Origin: Styela clava
Taxonomy: Eukaryota > Chordata > Ascidiacea > Stolidobranchia > Styelidae
Direction of reading: 5' to 3'
Assembly (NCBI RefSeq): GCF_964204865.1
Contig: NC_135254.1
Span: forward strand, 15,071,001-15,135,000
DNA: 64,000 nt
A model generated the notes under the pieces. That model saw only the letters and a program-made list of their open reading frames with translations, was not told where the DNA came from and did no database searches. Each line of letters begins with the position of its first letter. Within the stretch, counting starts at the first letter, position 1. The position numbers and the translations under genes are program-made. Positions 33,640-45,351 of the stretch are shown here, in pieces.

Positions 33640-34690
33640 GGTAATTTGGAATACACCCCTTCTTTAATTAAAATTGTAATATTGCGTGACTTCTTTTGAC
33701 GTTCGCAGAAGTCGGAAGGAGTATTATAAATTCAGACATTTGTCAAAGGTTAAACCCGTTTTCTTCAAATAATTCCCACACCCATTCGTGTCAAAACCTA
33801 GAAATAGCAAATTAATAACGTTTGCAATAACTGTTAATTTAAAAATAATCCCAAGAAAATCCGAAATTTTTGAAGAATTTTTTGTAGAAGTTTTATGCAA
33901 TGAGATTGTTATTTTCTTGTTACTCACACATATCGTCAGCCCACGCCGAATAATACATATTCAAAACAAGCCTGGCCATGTGGTGAATATGACCTCTAGA
34001 TAGCAATTACAAAACGAATTTCGAAGAACGAAAAGGGGCGCAACGGCGCTAGTCACGTGCCCTTAATTCTATAATCTTGGTGTCACAATTTATCGATTTC
34101 AATAATCCTAATTTGATTACTCTTATATAATTCATGCAAACGATCTGCCAATGAAAAGTTGGTCGGAGAATGAGCAAACAGACTCAATTCCGGAGTAAAC
34201 TAAGAGTTGAATTAAAAACCATGCTGTTCTCGATATAATACGTTTATACGTAATAATATAAAAATATTCTGTATGGTTTCACCGTGATCTTTTTATTTTA
34301 GCATGTCATTTCTATTTTAGTATGCCAGTGTAGTTTAGTATACACTCGTGGTCTATGAGCGGACCAAGGTATGCCCGCAACCCATATGGCGATCGGACTT
34401 CATACAAGATCATTTTCAATTTATTAGGTCTCTGCCTCATATTATGTCCATCATAAGATTGTTGCATTGGGTTATAACCAGTGATGAGCTGGAAAAATCG
34501 TAAGAACCGAAACGCAGCTCATTCTTGAAAATGTACATTGCGACCGTGGATGCTCACAAATATTTTTGTCTTCCTAAGATAGAGCCAAGCTGGTGACACC
34601 TTATCAATATTTAAAATAAGCATAAAAAATAATATAATGGTATGGTATAAGACGAAATATTTTGGGGTCAAAGGTCAGACAAACATCCAA
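33640..34690. repeat. internal duplication of the unit, left half
   Basis: This stretch is a diverged copy of 36130-37340: both start near TGGAATACACCC, share TTCGCAGAAGTCGGAAGG, CCGTGATC/CCATGATC TTTTTATTTTAGCATGTC, and GCCCGCAACCCATATGGCGA. The two halves are separated by the hAT-like element at 34703-36054. Confidence 0.7.
33724..33979 (-). other. possible two-exon small peptide (33928-33979, 33724-33797)
   Basis: On the minus strand MARLVLNMYYSAWADDM leads to a GTGAGT donor (phase 1). An acceptor TTTGCTATTTCTAG leads in matching phase to a segment with GCGNYLKKTGLTFDKC and a stop, giving 41 aa. The second exon is intact in all three units, but the donor is weaker in unit 2 and the intron is partly deleted in unit 3. 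No family is recognised; this could be chance. Confidence 0.2.
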
Positions 34691-34702
34691 TACCCTATAT
34701 AC

Positions 34703-36054
34703 CAGACCTGCCCAACCTTTTTCCTCTCTCGGGCCGCTTTCACATGACGAAATTCGTTGCGGGCCGCAAATGCTTGTACCAAACTTCAATACCAGCTAAT
34801 TCCCGATTCCGGTATAATTTACATGATACGTAAAATGCAAGTTTATTAACAAAAAATCAATCAGGTCAATAATTATTTACTGGTTACTGATTAGGAATGG
34901 CGAAATATTCAAATATCAAGTCGAATATTAGAATAGCAGTTTACTATTCGATATCTGGTAGCATGGGGTGTGGGCATGACACTCGCGGGTCGCCGAATTA
35001 AAGAATCAATCATTACACAACACACTTGCGGATTTCTGACGACCACACAAGAATCCACACACAGTTTTCACTAACAAACATAGACGTCAGAATTGAATGT
35101 TATATTTTTGGTCTTATAGTGTTTTTATTCATTCATTTTCAGTGGCTATGATACTGTCTCAATGTTTAAATAAAGCATAATGTGCGCCCATGTCGCCGGA
35201 ATATCAAGTTTTGGTGGAGAACCGTTTTGTAAAATTCGAAGCATCAATACAAGTATTTATTGAAGTAACATTAAAAAGATTTCTGGACGAGTATATATTT
35301 ATATTTACTAATTTGAATATGTAGCAATGCCATTAAGTCAATTTTATCAGAATTATTGAGGGAAACACAGGCTTGTCGAAGGGAGTGGCATTCCCATGGG
35401 ATGGGACAGCACACATTTGTATTTCCCATGGGTCACGTGGGACGCGAAAACCGTATGATTTTCGATGGAAATGATGGTAAAACATTTCGTTATAGACTTC
35501 GTGTCCATATATTTGAGCATAGCTCTCTTGTTAGTTATAAAGAGCAAAATATATTCAACATTAACAGTATACTTCGTGATGGGGCTGATGGACACATGCA
35601 TAATAGTTATGGATATAAAGTTAACGAAGTCCGTAGATTTTGTTGTTTTGCATGTCTATTCGTAAATGTAGTCCTACTTAGTGGACGTTAAACCTAATTT
35701 TAACAATTTTTATTGAATTTTATTCCAATGGGAATCCCAGGCATAATTGCTATCGGATGGTAATGGGGCAGAAAAATATGTCCAATGGACAGTACCACGG
35801 AAATTGTTGACATTTTATTTTGCGTTGGCGATAAAGACGATCAAAGCCGACACGAAAGAAAGCAATCAGAATGAAATTAATTTGCAAATTTCGGCTTCAA
35901 AGTCATTCTTATGTTTGCGCTCAGCGTCACACCAAAATAACGAAACATACTTAAACCTATATATAACATAGTAAAAATTTAAAAAGTCTCCTTACAAACT
36001 TTAAAGGTCAGGTCGCAAAATACAGTCTAGCGGGCCGCGGGTTGGGCAGCCTTG
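34703..36054. mobile_element. hAT-like element H2, unit 1 copy
   Basis: The left end is CAGACCTGCCCAACC; the right end read inward is CAAGGCTGCCCAACC. The duplication is worn here (CTATATAC against CGTTATAT) but clearer in unit 2. GCGGCCCGC motifs lie inside the right end. The interior holds clusters of CCCATGGGATGGGA-like palindromic motifs near 35385-35430 and 35725-35775, probably another nested repeat. No transposase is seen. Confidence 0.7.
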
Positions 36055-36129
36055 CGTTATATTGAAAAGAGTAAATTAAAATGAAACAGCTACATTTTAG
36101 GTTTTTGTAGTTGAACAAATCTGAACTCA

Positions 36130-37340
36130 TTAAGCAGATGGGGCTTTGGAATACACCCGTTATTTAATAAAAATTGTAAAATTGCGTGACTTCTTTCAAC
36201 GTTCGCAGAAGTCGGAAGGTATATTGAAAATTGCGCCATTTGTCGAAGGTTAAACCCGTTTTATTCAAGTAATTTCCACAGCATTTCGTGTCAAAACGTA
36301 AAATGGCAAATTAGTAACGTTTGCAATGACTGTTCATTCAAAAACAGTTTCAAAGAAAATCGTGGAATAGCGAAATTTTCGAAGATTTTTTTCGTAGAAG
36401 TTTCGTGCATCGAGACTGCTCATTTCCCTTGTTAATTGCACATACCGTCAGCCTACGGTGAATAATACATATTCAAAACAAGCAATTACAAAACGCACCT
36501 CGAAGAAAGAATAGGGACGCAACGGCTCTTATTCACGTGACCTATAATCTTGGTGTCACAATTCATCGTTTTCAATAATCTTAATTTGGTTACTCCAATA
36601 TAAATCATGCGAACAATCTGCAAATGAAAAGGTAATGAGATAATAAGCATAACATACTAAATTCTGGAGTAAAATAAGAATTTAAATTATGCTGTTCTCG
36701 ATATAATACATTTATACGTAATAATATAACATATTCTTTATGGTTTTACCATGATCTTTTTATTTTAGCATGTCTATTCATTTCAGTGCAGTTTCGAACG
36801 CAGTGTATAGTATTTTTATCGAAAACAACTACACAGTCTTTTCGAAATCGTGGGCGCCGTTCAAATAAGAAAGTGGATGATAGCAGTCGATGCCCGCAAC
36901 CCATATGGCGATTAGCCTTCATATAAGATAATTTTCTATTTATTACGTCTATGCTTTAATATCTTTCAGTATTAAATTTTAGCAATGTATTTCGCTGTTG
37001 TGCCTCATATCAAGTTCAACATTAGCCTGATATCAGTCTTTGGGTCTTACCCAGTGATGAGCTGGAAAATGTGTTATGCCCGGGGCGGCACCTCATTCGC
37101 GGAAATGTATTATATTTACAACACGTCCGCGAACACTAACAGAAATTTTTGACTTTTAGATCCGATGAAATATATATATCTGTGTAAAATGACAAGTATA
37201 TTTATAGCAATTAAATATAATATTAGTTCAAAAATACTTGCGATTATTTTATTAAAATTTAAAATAAGCTTGAGAAATATTCTAATAGTAAGGTATAAAA
37301 TGAAATTTTCTGGGTCAAAAGGTCGGGCAAACATCAATTT
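36130..37340. repeat. internal duplication of the unit, right half
   Basis: Diverged partner of 33640-34690. It includes the exon-like stretch after TTTTTATTTTAG near 36768 whose reading frame is shifted here but open in unit 2. Confidence 0.7.
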
Positions 37341-37341
37341 C

Positions 37342-37528
37342 TAGGGCTGGGAATTTCAGGGAAAACACTTCAATCATTAACCGGGTCAAAGTAACCGGTT
37401 AACCGCAGCGTGACGTTTGACATAATAATTTGTTGGTGGTTTTATCCTGGTATCGCTCAAAATTATTCACGAATGGAGACAGTTAGTGATATATAAAACG
37501 GGTAACCGATTAACCATTCCCAGCCCTA
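37342..37528. mobile_element. short inverted-repeat element (TAGGGCTGGGAAT ends), unit 1 copy
   Basis: TAGGGCTGGGAAT at 37342 is matched by ATTCCCAGCCCTA ending at 37528. The interior contains ACCGGTTAACCG. Target duplication was not resolved. The unit 3 copy is 63068-63254; the unit 2 copy is rearranged and has lost its right end. Confidence 0.65.
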
Positions 37529-37737
37529 TCCATTTCACGTTACGCATGTGCTAATTATTTGTTTGCTGAGATGTAGAATCAATTTATGAAGTAACAAAAC
37601 GTAAATTATTAAGTGAACAGGAGAAACTTAACTTTCTATGGCATACTTTTATTTCAACAACAGGAACGTAAATGCAATATAATAGTTAACAACCGGAACG
37701 GCGTTAAATGAAAAAGCTACTATGAAAAACATCGGTG

Positions 37738-37971
37738 CTATTTTTTAACCAGAGATATCCTTGGACGCCATAATTTAACATTTTGTCTTAATTTGACCTC
37801 GTGGTAACGACAAAATATTATTATTATGATTGTTGCTGTTTGTAATTGATCACAAACATAACTGTGTCTGTTCTTATTACTAACTCCCACCCCCGATAGA
37901 GCACCATCACCAAATGTCCTCATATTGCATTTTTTGTTAAAGAAATGAAATTTATCATCACTTTCAATCAT
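37738..37971 (-). other. ORF conserved in all three units, function unknown
   Basis: A 77-codon minus-strand frame (starting MIESDDKFHFF) is preserved in unit 3 (63464-63697) and nearly so in unit 2 (49936-50187, 83 codons). It follows gene B downstream. There is no signal peptide or recognisable motif, and the units are so similar overall that conservation alone does not show coding. Confidence 0.2.
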
Positions 37972-38353
37972 AATAGTCGACTGTTTACAAGTTGATTAAT
38001 TAAAAATAAACAACAAATTCTGGTTATAATTCTTGTATTTCATTGGAATCAACAGTATGCACCCAAAGTCAAAATACGATATAATTATTGAAACACATAA
38101 TACACTTTTAAATGTTCTAGTCAATCTTTAATAGCTGTTCGTTCTTTAGATTTCTTTATTTCTTCGTCTTAACGTCGACATTTCCAAACATAGAATAATA
38201 ACAATAACTGGTGGAGAACAGAAACTTACTTATTATATGCAACATTGTATTTTGAGACAATAAAAAATAATTTTCCTTGGCAATTAGTTTATTACTGATG
38301 AGTGGTATCAAATTAAGACTCTGATTGCAATGATAATGTTGATCACTATTGAA

Positions 38354-39147
38354 TTACGAAGTAAAACGAATGTTGCAGAGCCTCAAGTAGTGCTTGTTTG
38401 TTCTGTAGCCCTGTAAAAAAGAATTATAGTCAGAATACAAAACAGGTATTTTTACAAAATATAGTTTAAGGGGAAAATTGTAATATCTTGTCAGAAGCTT
38501 ACAAAATTTCAATAACACGATTTTCATTGAAAACTTTTGCTCACTAATTGGCTGTTAAAGGTAGTGAATATTTGGTATAGCGGTCACATCTCAATTTCTG
38601 GTAACCAAGTGGTGCTGGTAAAGAACTAATGGAAGATTATTTTACTTTGGCGGAATGTAAAGCAAAATGTGCTTATAATATATATATATATATACGCTGC
38701 CATAACATGAAACGTATATTTTAAGATCAATATACTAACATTATCGTTTCTGTATCCACAGAACGGGGGGTCGGTTTGTCCAGGATCGTCAAGATATATA
38801 TCTTGACAGCAAGCATCGTGCGCAGAGTCACATAGTTTATTTCCACAGAATCTACCTCCGATTTGCCTAAAAAATTTCGAATTTAAACTGATCAATCATA
38901 CTTTGAAAACATTGTATGTAACCAATGCAATTATTTGTAATTCAAAAATAAGTACGTATCTCTATTATTTATACGGTCAATAATAATATCGAATATTCGT
39001 CTTGTCTAAAATATTTTTCATATTGTATCCATTTATATATTTGTTCAGTGTTATTATGTTAAATCCTCTTATAATAAACAATTGACATTAATATACTTAC
39101 GCTGCCGCAAGGCTTATGCAAAGAAGAGAGATGAGTAGAATCTTCAT
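38354..39147 (-). CDS. gene B1: small secreted six-cysteine peptide, three exons (39101-39147, 38740-38866, 38354-38410)
   Basis: 76 aa, reconstructed from splice sites and paralogous to gene A. Exon 1 (47 nt) encodes the signal peptide MKILLISLLCISLAA and ends at GTAAGT. Exon 2 (127 nt) follows AATTTTTTAG and carries GGRFCGNKLCDSAHDACCQD and PPFCGY; it ends at GTTAGT. Exon 3 (57 nt) follows TTCTTTTTTACAG and ends NKHYLRLCNIRFTS then TAA. Intron phases (2, 0) are the same as in gene A. The cysteine pattern is C-x4-C-x6-CC-x15-C-x17-C. TATAAAAA on the minus strand lies about 115 bp upstream (near 39261-39268), and a minus-strand AATAAA lies near 38287. The family is unrecognised; secretion is well supported, function is not. 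Confidence 0.75.
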
Positions 39148-39812
39148 TTTGATGAATTTCTGATTTGATTTCAACTTTATTATGTGTTAACGACTGTAAA
39201 AACAACGCTTGTAATTGAATGTTTGTTTGCAAATTATCATTCACCAAATCGTTATGAAGTTTTTATAGTTAGTTATATGCTTTTCTTAGGTTTCACTAGG
39301 TTTGTGATCGCTGCAAATTATTTTAATATACACGTCTTTCTGATATGTCTGCGTACTAATAATGTGAGCAAGAATTCCTAAACTCTGCCTTTTTATTGAA
39401 AAGTATGCATGATATGAATTTTGACTGCGTTTTTCTTTCCATTTTTTTTGTACATATTAATGTTACAGTGCTATTTGTGGGCTATGCCTGGTAACATGGT
39501 ATATATACATAACATGGTTGAGGCAGTGATTCCGTTTGAATGCTTTTTTTACAAAATGCGTAATAGAAGTTCGTCTTTTTTTTCTGTTTGAAGTTTTCTC
39601 GAAATTTTCACCATCGTTGATAATAACGCTATTTCATCGTTTGTATGCATTGACAGTGCTTGAAAATTGTTAGCGGTTATGTTAAAAACAGAAAATTTGA
39701 AAAATTAACATTTTAAATTATATAATCAAAATTCACTCAATATTGGATGAGTTTTCATGTCACGGAGCTTATCTTACACAACTCCACCAACGATATACAG
39801 CACAGTATATTT

Positions 39813-40408
39813 ATAGGCTTATCATACGTCCCGCTTTAGGCGAGACAGTCCCGCCTTTTAGCGTTTTGTCCCGCCGTCCCGACAAGTCAGCCAAAAGTCC
39901 CGCTTTTGCGTTCAGCCATTCAGCATATTACAAATTCACATGTTATTGTTGTCGCTGTGTAGCGCAGGCTAGCCTATTTACTTTATTTTGTTTGTTTCGT
40001 TGTTTCCCGCTAGCATTGTTAGCCAACGTATAACATGTAAAATCAATACTAATTGGTCCTGTTCTGAGGTTTACGTGAATGTGACATTGAACAACGTTTT
40101 TTTTTAAAAAGGTGTTATCTACAGAAAAGCATGCTTGGGCGTAGAGGAAAATCCCAATGCTTAGAAACGACAGGCTATTTCATTATTCTTTATTCCTTTT
40201 GCTGTACATAAAAAATCTGAATTAGGAATATTAGTATCGTTAACGGCAAGTCTTTTCTATTTTTCGAACTGAACCTGATATTTGGACAGAGAATATGCGC
40301 ATGAACTCTCGATGACACTACTATGATCAACGAAGACAGTCGGGATGGCTTTAAATGTAGGCCCATGTAGTAAAATCGGAAAGTCACAAAAATATGGTAA
40401 CCCTATGT
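39813..40408. mobile_element. TIR element with ATAGG(G/C)TTA ends, unit 1 copy
   Basis: The left end is ATAGGCTTATCATACGTCCC; the right end read inward is ACATAGGGTTACCATA. In unit 2 the flanks are GTATATAT on both sides, an 8-bp duplication. GTCCCGCC-type motifs are repeated near the left end. The plus-strand ORF 39743-40033 crosses its border, so it is not a gene. Confidence 0.6.
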
Positions 40409-40538
40409 GTATATATATATTTATATATTGGTATTTGATCCGTGAATAGTAAACCGCTGAATATTTATATATCAGACATTCGCAATACTTGTTTGCCGCT
40501 TGGTCATTATCGATATACCGGTACGTCTAGGCGGCCTG

Positions 40539-40587
40539 GATGCTACCCGCCAATGGTGCGCCAATGATGCTACCCGCCAATGGTGCG
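40539..40587. repeat. 22-bp direct repeat at the unit 1/unit 2 junction
   Basis: GATGCTACCCGCCAATGGTGCG occurs at 40539-40560 and 40566-40587. The same arrangement is at the unit 2/unit 3 junction (52776-52824). It is absent at the start of unit 1, where only the final CAATGGTGCGGGCAG is shared. Confidence 0.85.
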
Positions 40588-40649
40588 GGCAGTCCGCAAG
40601 AAGCTTGTGCATACATACATACGTTATATCGGTATTTTAGTTTACCAGT

Positions 40650-41360
40650 TAGAAATGTATATATCGATGCAGATCCGATACCAAAAAAAAATCCGATATT
40701 TTGAAAATCCGATATTCTGATAATATATAATTATTACTCTAGGTGTGCAGGGTTGACGGATTAAAACAATAGTCTGGGAGTATTTATTATTCACGTTGTA
40801 CATTATTTCGGCTTGGAAAAAATATTCCAAAACGTAAACTAGGTGTTCAGTTAGAAAACTCATAAAGCCCGCAATAGAGGGTAAGGTAAATGTATGTTCA
40901 CTTATCCTATCAAACTGATACATTGAGTTGCCTATGCCGGATTTTGTGCTGATATATATATATATATATATATATATACCGTCGTATTTTACACATTAAA
41001 TTTTATTTGATTTATATGTTTCTTTATAACAACCATGTTATATTAAAATGTCAATATAAAATACAATAATAATATAATAAAATTTGGCAACGAAAATGCC
41101 AAATTGGTTGAGCTAGGTGGACTGATAAATAGCTAAATCCGAATCCTCTTCCCTTTTCTACTCGCGGGGCTTAGAGTTAACGAGGCAAATACCGCGAACA
41201 TGATCCCTCTACGTCTACAGTCTATACAAAAAAAATTTAGCATCTGTATTTTAACTTAATTTTTAAAACATGCTGGATCAGATCAAAAAGCGGAATATAT
41301 CGCAAATATCGGTCTACATTTGGGCAATACCGAAAAATGACCGATATCGATACATTTCTA
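40650..41360. mobile_element. TIR transposon E1, unit 2 copy
   Basis: 711 bp with ends TAGAAATGTATATATCGATG (left) and TAGAAATGTATCGATATCGG (right, read inward). The flanks are TTACCAGT and CTACCAGT, a 7-of-8 target duplication. This copy has no inserted hAT element. Confidence 0.75.
41203..41220. other. putative hAT excision footprint in unit 2
   Basis: The site reads CTCTACGTCTACAG. A precise double target duplication would read CTCTACAGCTCTACAG, and an empty site would read CTCTACAG once. The observed form is two partial copies joined with a changed centre, as hAT excision commonly leaves. Confidence 0.65.
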
Positions 41361-42278
41361 CTACCAGTACGACGAGAATTTGGCTGGGCAGTTCGTATTT
41401 CTTTTTCTATGGTACTCAGTAATATTCAGCAATAGAGCAAGACTAAATAGAGTTTGTCTCGGTTTGTAGCCCTAACTAATACCTTCAGTGAACTCTAATA
41501 TTAACAGTATTGAAGTTACGATGAAATGCTATTTAAACGTTGAACGACTGGCGCTTTGTAACAGTATTGAAGTTACGGTTAAAGGCTATTTGAACCTCAA
41601 ATAACTGACGCTTTTCGACAGTATTTCAGACTTTCGATTGTTATGATCGACGTAAAGACTTTTTCCAATAATTCAAAACAAAAATAAGTTGATGAAACGC
41701 ATCTAACGGTTAATCAAAAATTCTTGCATGCGCCTCAGTTTTTACACCAAAACTTGTTTTTCTGGGGAGTTCGAAGCTCGAGTCAAAGTGCAAATTTTTA
41801 TATTAATATTACATATGATTAAACAGGACATGCCTTCGATCTAGTCTAACGCAAATTACTGGCGGAATCAATTTTTCTCATTCTAATTTCAGATTCTGAA
41901 TGAAACTTCGTAGTCTAAATTTGAGTAATTACATCATGAATGAAATATTGTTAACTAACTTATTTAGTAGTTAGCACGTGCTTCACTACCTGTTAACCAT
42001 ATGTTTGTATTGCTTATTAAGCTGTAAAACTTATCAAGCTCTGAGAGTACATGTAGTGTTAAAGCCCTAATCAGTCACAAAAACACACTTTTTAAAATGA
42101 TTGTTTTATTTGTCTTTGCATCTTTTTAAATTCTTCATCACCAATCCAAAGTCAAAAGTTAATATTTGTCAAGTGTGGATCACAGATATAATAAACTTGT
42201 TAAATTTTATCTAATGTTCGAACTTGATTGAAATAATTAACTCTTGACTGGGTGACCAATCACGTGATCAAGTTCTGT

Positions 42279-43126
42279 TTACCAATCCAACTGGTTGCAC
42301 AACCTTAGGTTCCTGTACCTCATTCCTGGCCGCACCTTTTCGGTCCAATCCTGGAAAACATCACAGGTTCTCAATACTTCATTATGGTGGTATTTCAAAT
42401 GTTAATAAGTGCGACATAGATTGCAAAATATGAAAAAACGCGTAAAATGATATATATATAATATTGTGAAAAGGAGGAAGAAATACCACTGTCACAAAAA
42501 CGCCTGACATAATTATATAAATAACGCAATGTAACAACGTGTGAGAAGAATATTCTATAGTCGAAGTAACTTCTCATAATTTGTGGCTCACTTAAAAAAC
42601 ATTTAACAAATTCTCGCGATAGAATAGAATAATCCATTGCTTCCAAAACATTTTTCATTAGTAATATCGAAACCTGAAACATTCTTCTAAATATTTACAC
42701 TGATAAAATATTACGTCATGATAATTTATTATATCATAGTTTATACTAACGGTTCTTAATCCCGATGAACAGTAAAATCCTGTTAAACCATAATATTTTC
42801 TTGATGTGTCCACGGAGACGGTTTGGCAACATACATCGAACTGAGGACCGCAGAAATCTGCACCGCACGCTTTTCCACGTATACTACAAATAGAGCAGGA
42901 AGGAATTTTTTGTTAATAATTGGAATTTCTCAAAAATTCGTAAAACCCCCACAGAAATATTACTTTGGCCCGAACATTCATTGTATAAGCAATACCAAAG
43001 GGCCATCGGAGGTTTCCACATTAAAATCAATACTGAAAGGGGAAAATCGAGTTGGATTTAAAAAAAATTTACTTACGCCGCATACGATGCACAGACGCAT
43101 AAAAGTAATAGAAAGAAGATCTTCAT
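42279..43126 (-). CDS. gene A2: small secreted six-cysteine peptide (43077-43126, 42751-42883, 42279-42350)
   Basis: 84-aa copy of gene A1 with the same three exons, identical splice signals and identical signal peptide. Differences from A1 in the coding exons: exon 2 Val to Leu and Ser to Arg replacements and one silent TAC/TAT change; exon 3 Ile to Thr. All six cysteines are kept, and the start and stop are intact. A TATATAAATA-type box lies upstream near 43270. Nothing suggests a pseudogene. Confidence 0.75.
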
Positions 43127-44867
43127 TTTTCTTTTGCTGATTTTAAAGTTAAGACTCGGCTTACTAATCTGAACTGATAATAAGGAAAACAAGGATTTGT
43201 GGAATTACATTTTTCTCTCCCTCTCATTATTAGATGCACAATTTTACTGATCTGATTATCCACATTCTTATATAAATATATATATTTGTGCAGTACGTGT
43301 ATCATGCAATATACAATGTTGTCAAGTGATAATTAACTTGGTTTTCAAAAATGGTAAAATGATTGAGTATGTTATTTGAAATTTGTGCAAACTCGAATAA
43401 AAACTTGATGTTTTCGATCGTTGAGTTTTCGCAGTTCCTTTTAAAAGAACTATCCTTGTGAATGATGAGCAAGGCAATGAATGAATGTCTTTTTATGGGT
43501 TTCCATGAAAGGTTTAGCTCCCTTTTTTCTCAAAACATTGCGATGCGAAAAAAAAACTCTACACACCAGCCAGACATGATTCGTCGTCATTTCATATTTC
43601 ATCATTTTCAAGCGTGATTTAATTTTGATTTTCCAGTCTCTCTTCGTTTTGCATTTTTTATTCTTGGATTGGAATGGTTTTATCCGCTTTTGCAAATAAC
43701 GGTTACTTTTTGAGTATTCTCCGCCTACTGAACAAGTTAAAAATCATACGCAGCATAAGCTCACTGAAACCAAACAACGGTTGCGAAAAATCTTAAACAA
43801 TACCTAGAAATATGATGCGCGAAGCACAAAAATTTGCTCAAATCAAGGTTGTAATCGCTTAATTAACCTAAAGCGAAAACGTACTTTGTATAACTGTTTT
43901 ATATCGACAGCTAATACTTTTTCAGCACACTATTCAGTCGGATATCTTAAATCTAGTGTTCACGATAATTGTTTTAAGAATTTACAACATCATTGTAGCT
44001 TATAAAATGCACGGTTTCTGGATATCCAACCTCATCTTTCGCATACGAAATCAAACTTTAAACACTTGGTCTCAAGCGTGAAAATACTGCACTAATATCC
44101 TAGTTAATTTTTGTATTCCGTTTCATTAGAAAATCAATATTATGCATGGCCTCGTATGTCTCCCTTATCAGCAGGGATGGTTGACTATGAAGGTAGCTAG
44201 CCTACTTGAATTTATGAGATGAAAGCCTATTATTCCCAGTGTGAACGTAGCGCTTTGTCGTATTTGTGTTTGTCATTAGGGGTTATTCTGTGACTTCTAA
44301 TGTCATGTACTTCACTGGAATTTCTCTGTACTTCGAAATGCTATATTGCGTGTGTGCTTTACTTGATTTTCAAGGAAGTCGATGGGAAGAAGAGGTATAG
44401 ACTTTCGTTAATTGAATTTGTTTTCTTTTTACTTCGAATAATTCCCCACTCGCATTAAATATGTTCGAAAACAAAATGAATGTCAACGGGTGCACTATGA
44501 ATGCTTTAGTCAGGACCAATTACAAGAATACTAAGATTCATATCACATATTACCCATGTGTAAAACGTTGTTATTAGGGTGTGGCAATATAATTACATAA
44601 TATACCTTCTAGCGGGGTGATTTGTACCTTTTAACAATGTCCATCTCTTCTTGTATAATTCACTTCGAATTATAAATGGATATGACTATTATTTCTGCCT
44701 TAAAAATATTTTTAATATATATATTATTATATTTGGTGCGCAATTTTCAGCCTTGATGGCGTCTTCGCTCCCAAAAAACGATCCCCATAGACCCCACAGC
44801 AATTTTCAAAATAATCGAAAATGTAAATAGCCTGCTATATCGAAAAATACAAACTGTAACCACTGGC

Positions 44868-45351
44868 TAGGGTGACCCTATTCCCAAACCCTAAAAGGAG
44901 GACACATCGTTTGGTAGCACCATATTTCACATGTGCCTGATTTATACATTATATATCTACTATATTCTTTAGGGTGAAATATAGAAGTGACAATAGGCGA
45001 AGTGTGCTGCAGGACTTAAATTATTCTGTTCATCTTTCATGTGCCATGAGTTTACAGTAGGGAACTAAATTGGATTAAACTTGCTTACAAACATAAGTTC
45101 TAGAAGTAGTCGAACAACTTGGCTTCAATGCATTGCTTGTATTATGTATAATGATAATTACAATTATCTACTTACCCACAAATTTTCTTAACGCTTCAAA
45201 AACTGTTGATTATATCATACAAAAATTTTAAAGATTCAACCCCGTGAAAAGGAGGACATTTTTGCATTTTAGAGCGTTCTCGGAGGACGTAAGATTTTTA
45301 ACGAAAAAAAAGAGGACAAATCCTCCAAAATCAGGACGTATGGTCACTCTA
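44868..45351. mobile_element. short hAT-like element (TAGGGTGACC ends), unit 2 copy
   Basis: Same element and position as 32684-33162. The right flank has lost about 20 bp next to the target duplication, so only the left CACTGGC remnant remains. Confidence 0.7.

Larger units (their letters stand above)
27096..40577. repeat. tandem unit 1 of the secreted-peptide array (13.5 kb)
   Basis: It starts at CAATGGTGCGGGCAG and ends just before the next occurrence of that marker at 40578. It carries gene A1, gene B1 and a series of transposon insertions shared with units 2 and 3. It is longer than unit 2 mainly because of a 1.37-kb hAT insertion at 27685. Positions align along the unit: gene A near +3.0-3.9 kb, gene B near +11.3-12.1 kb. 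Confidence 0.9.

Noticed and set aside
30112-39147. Calling genes A and B knottin toxins or phospholipase A2
   Set aside because: The central CC resembles some cystine-knot peptides, but the last two loops are too long, and the HDACC stretch lacks the rest of a PLA2 active site. No support for toxicity.
39743-40033. 96-aa plus-strand ORF present in units 1 and 2
   Set aside because: It crosses the border of a TIR element and has no domain; conservation reflects the recent duplication.
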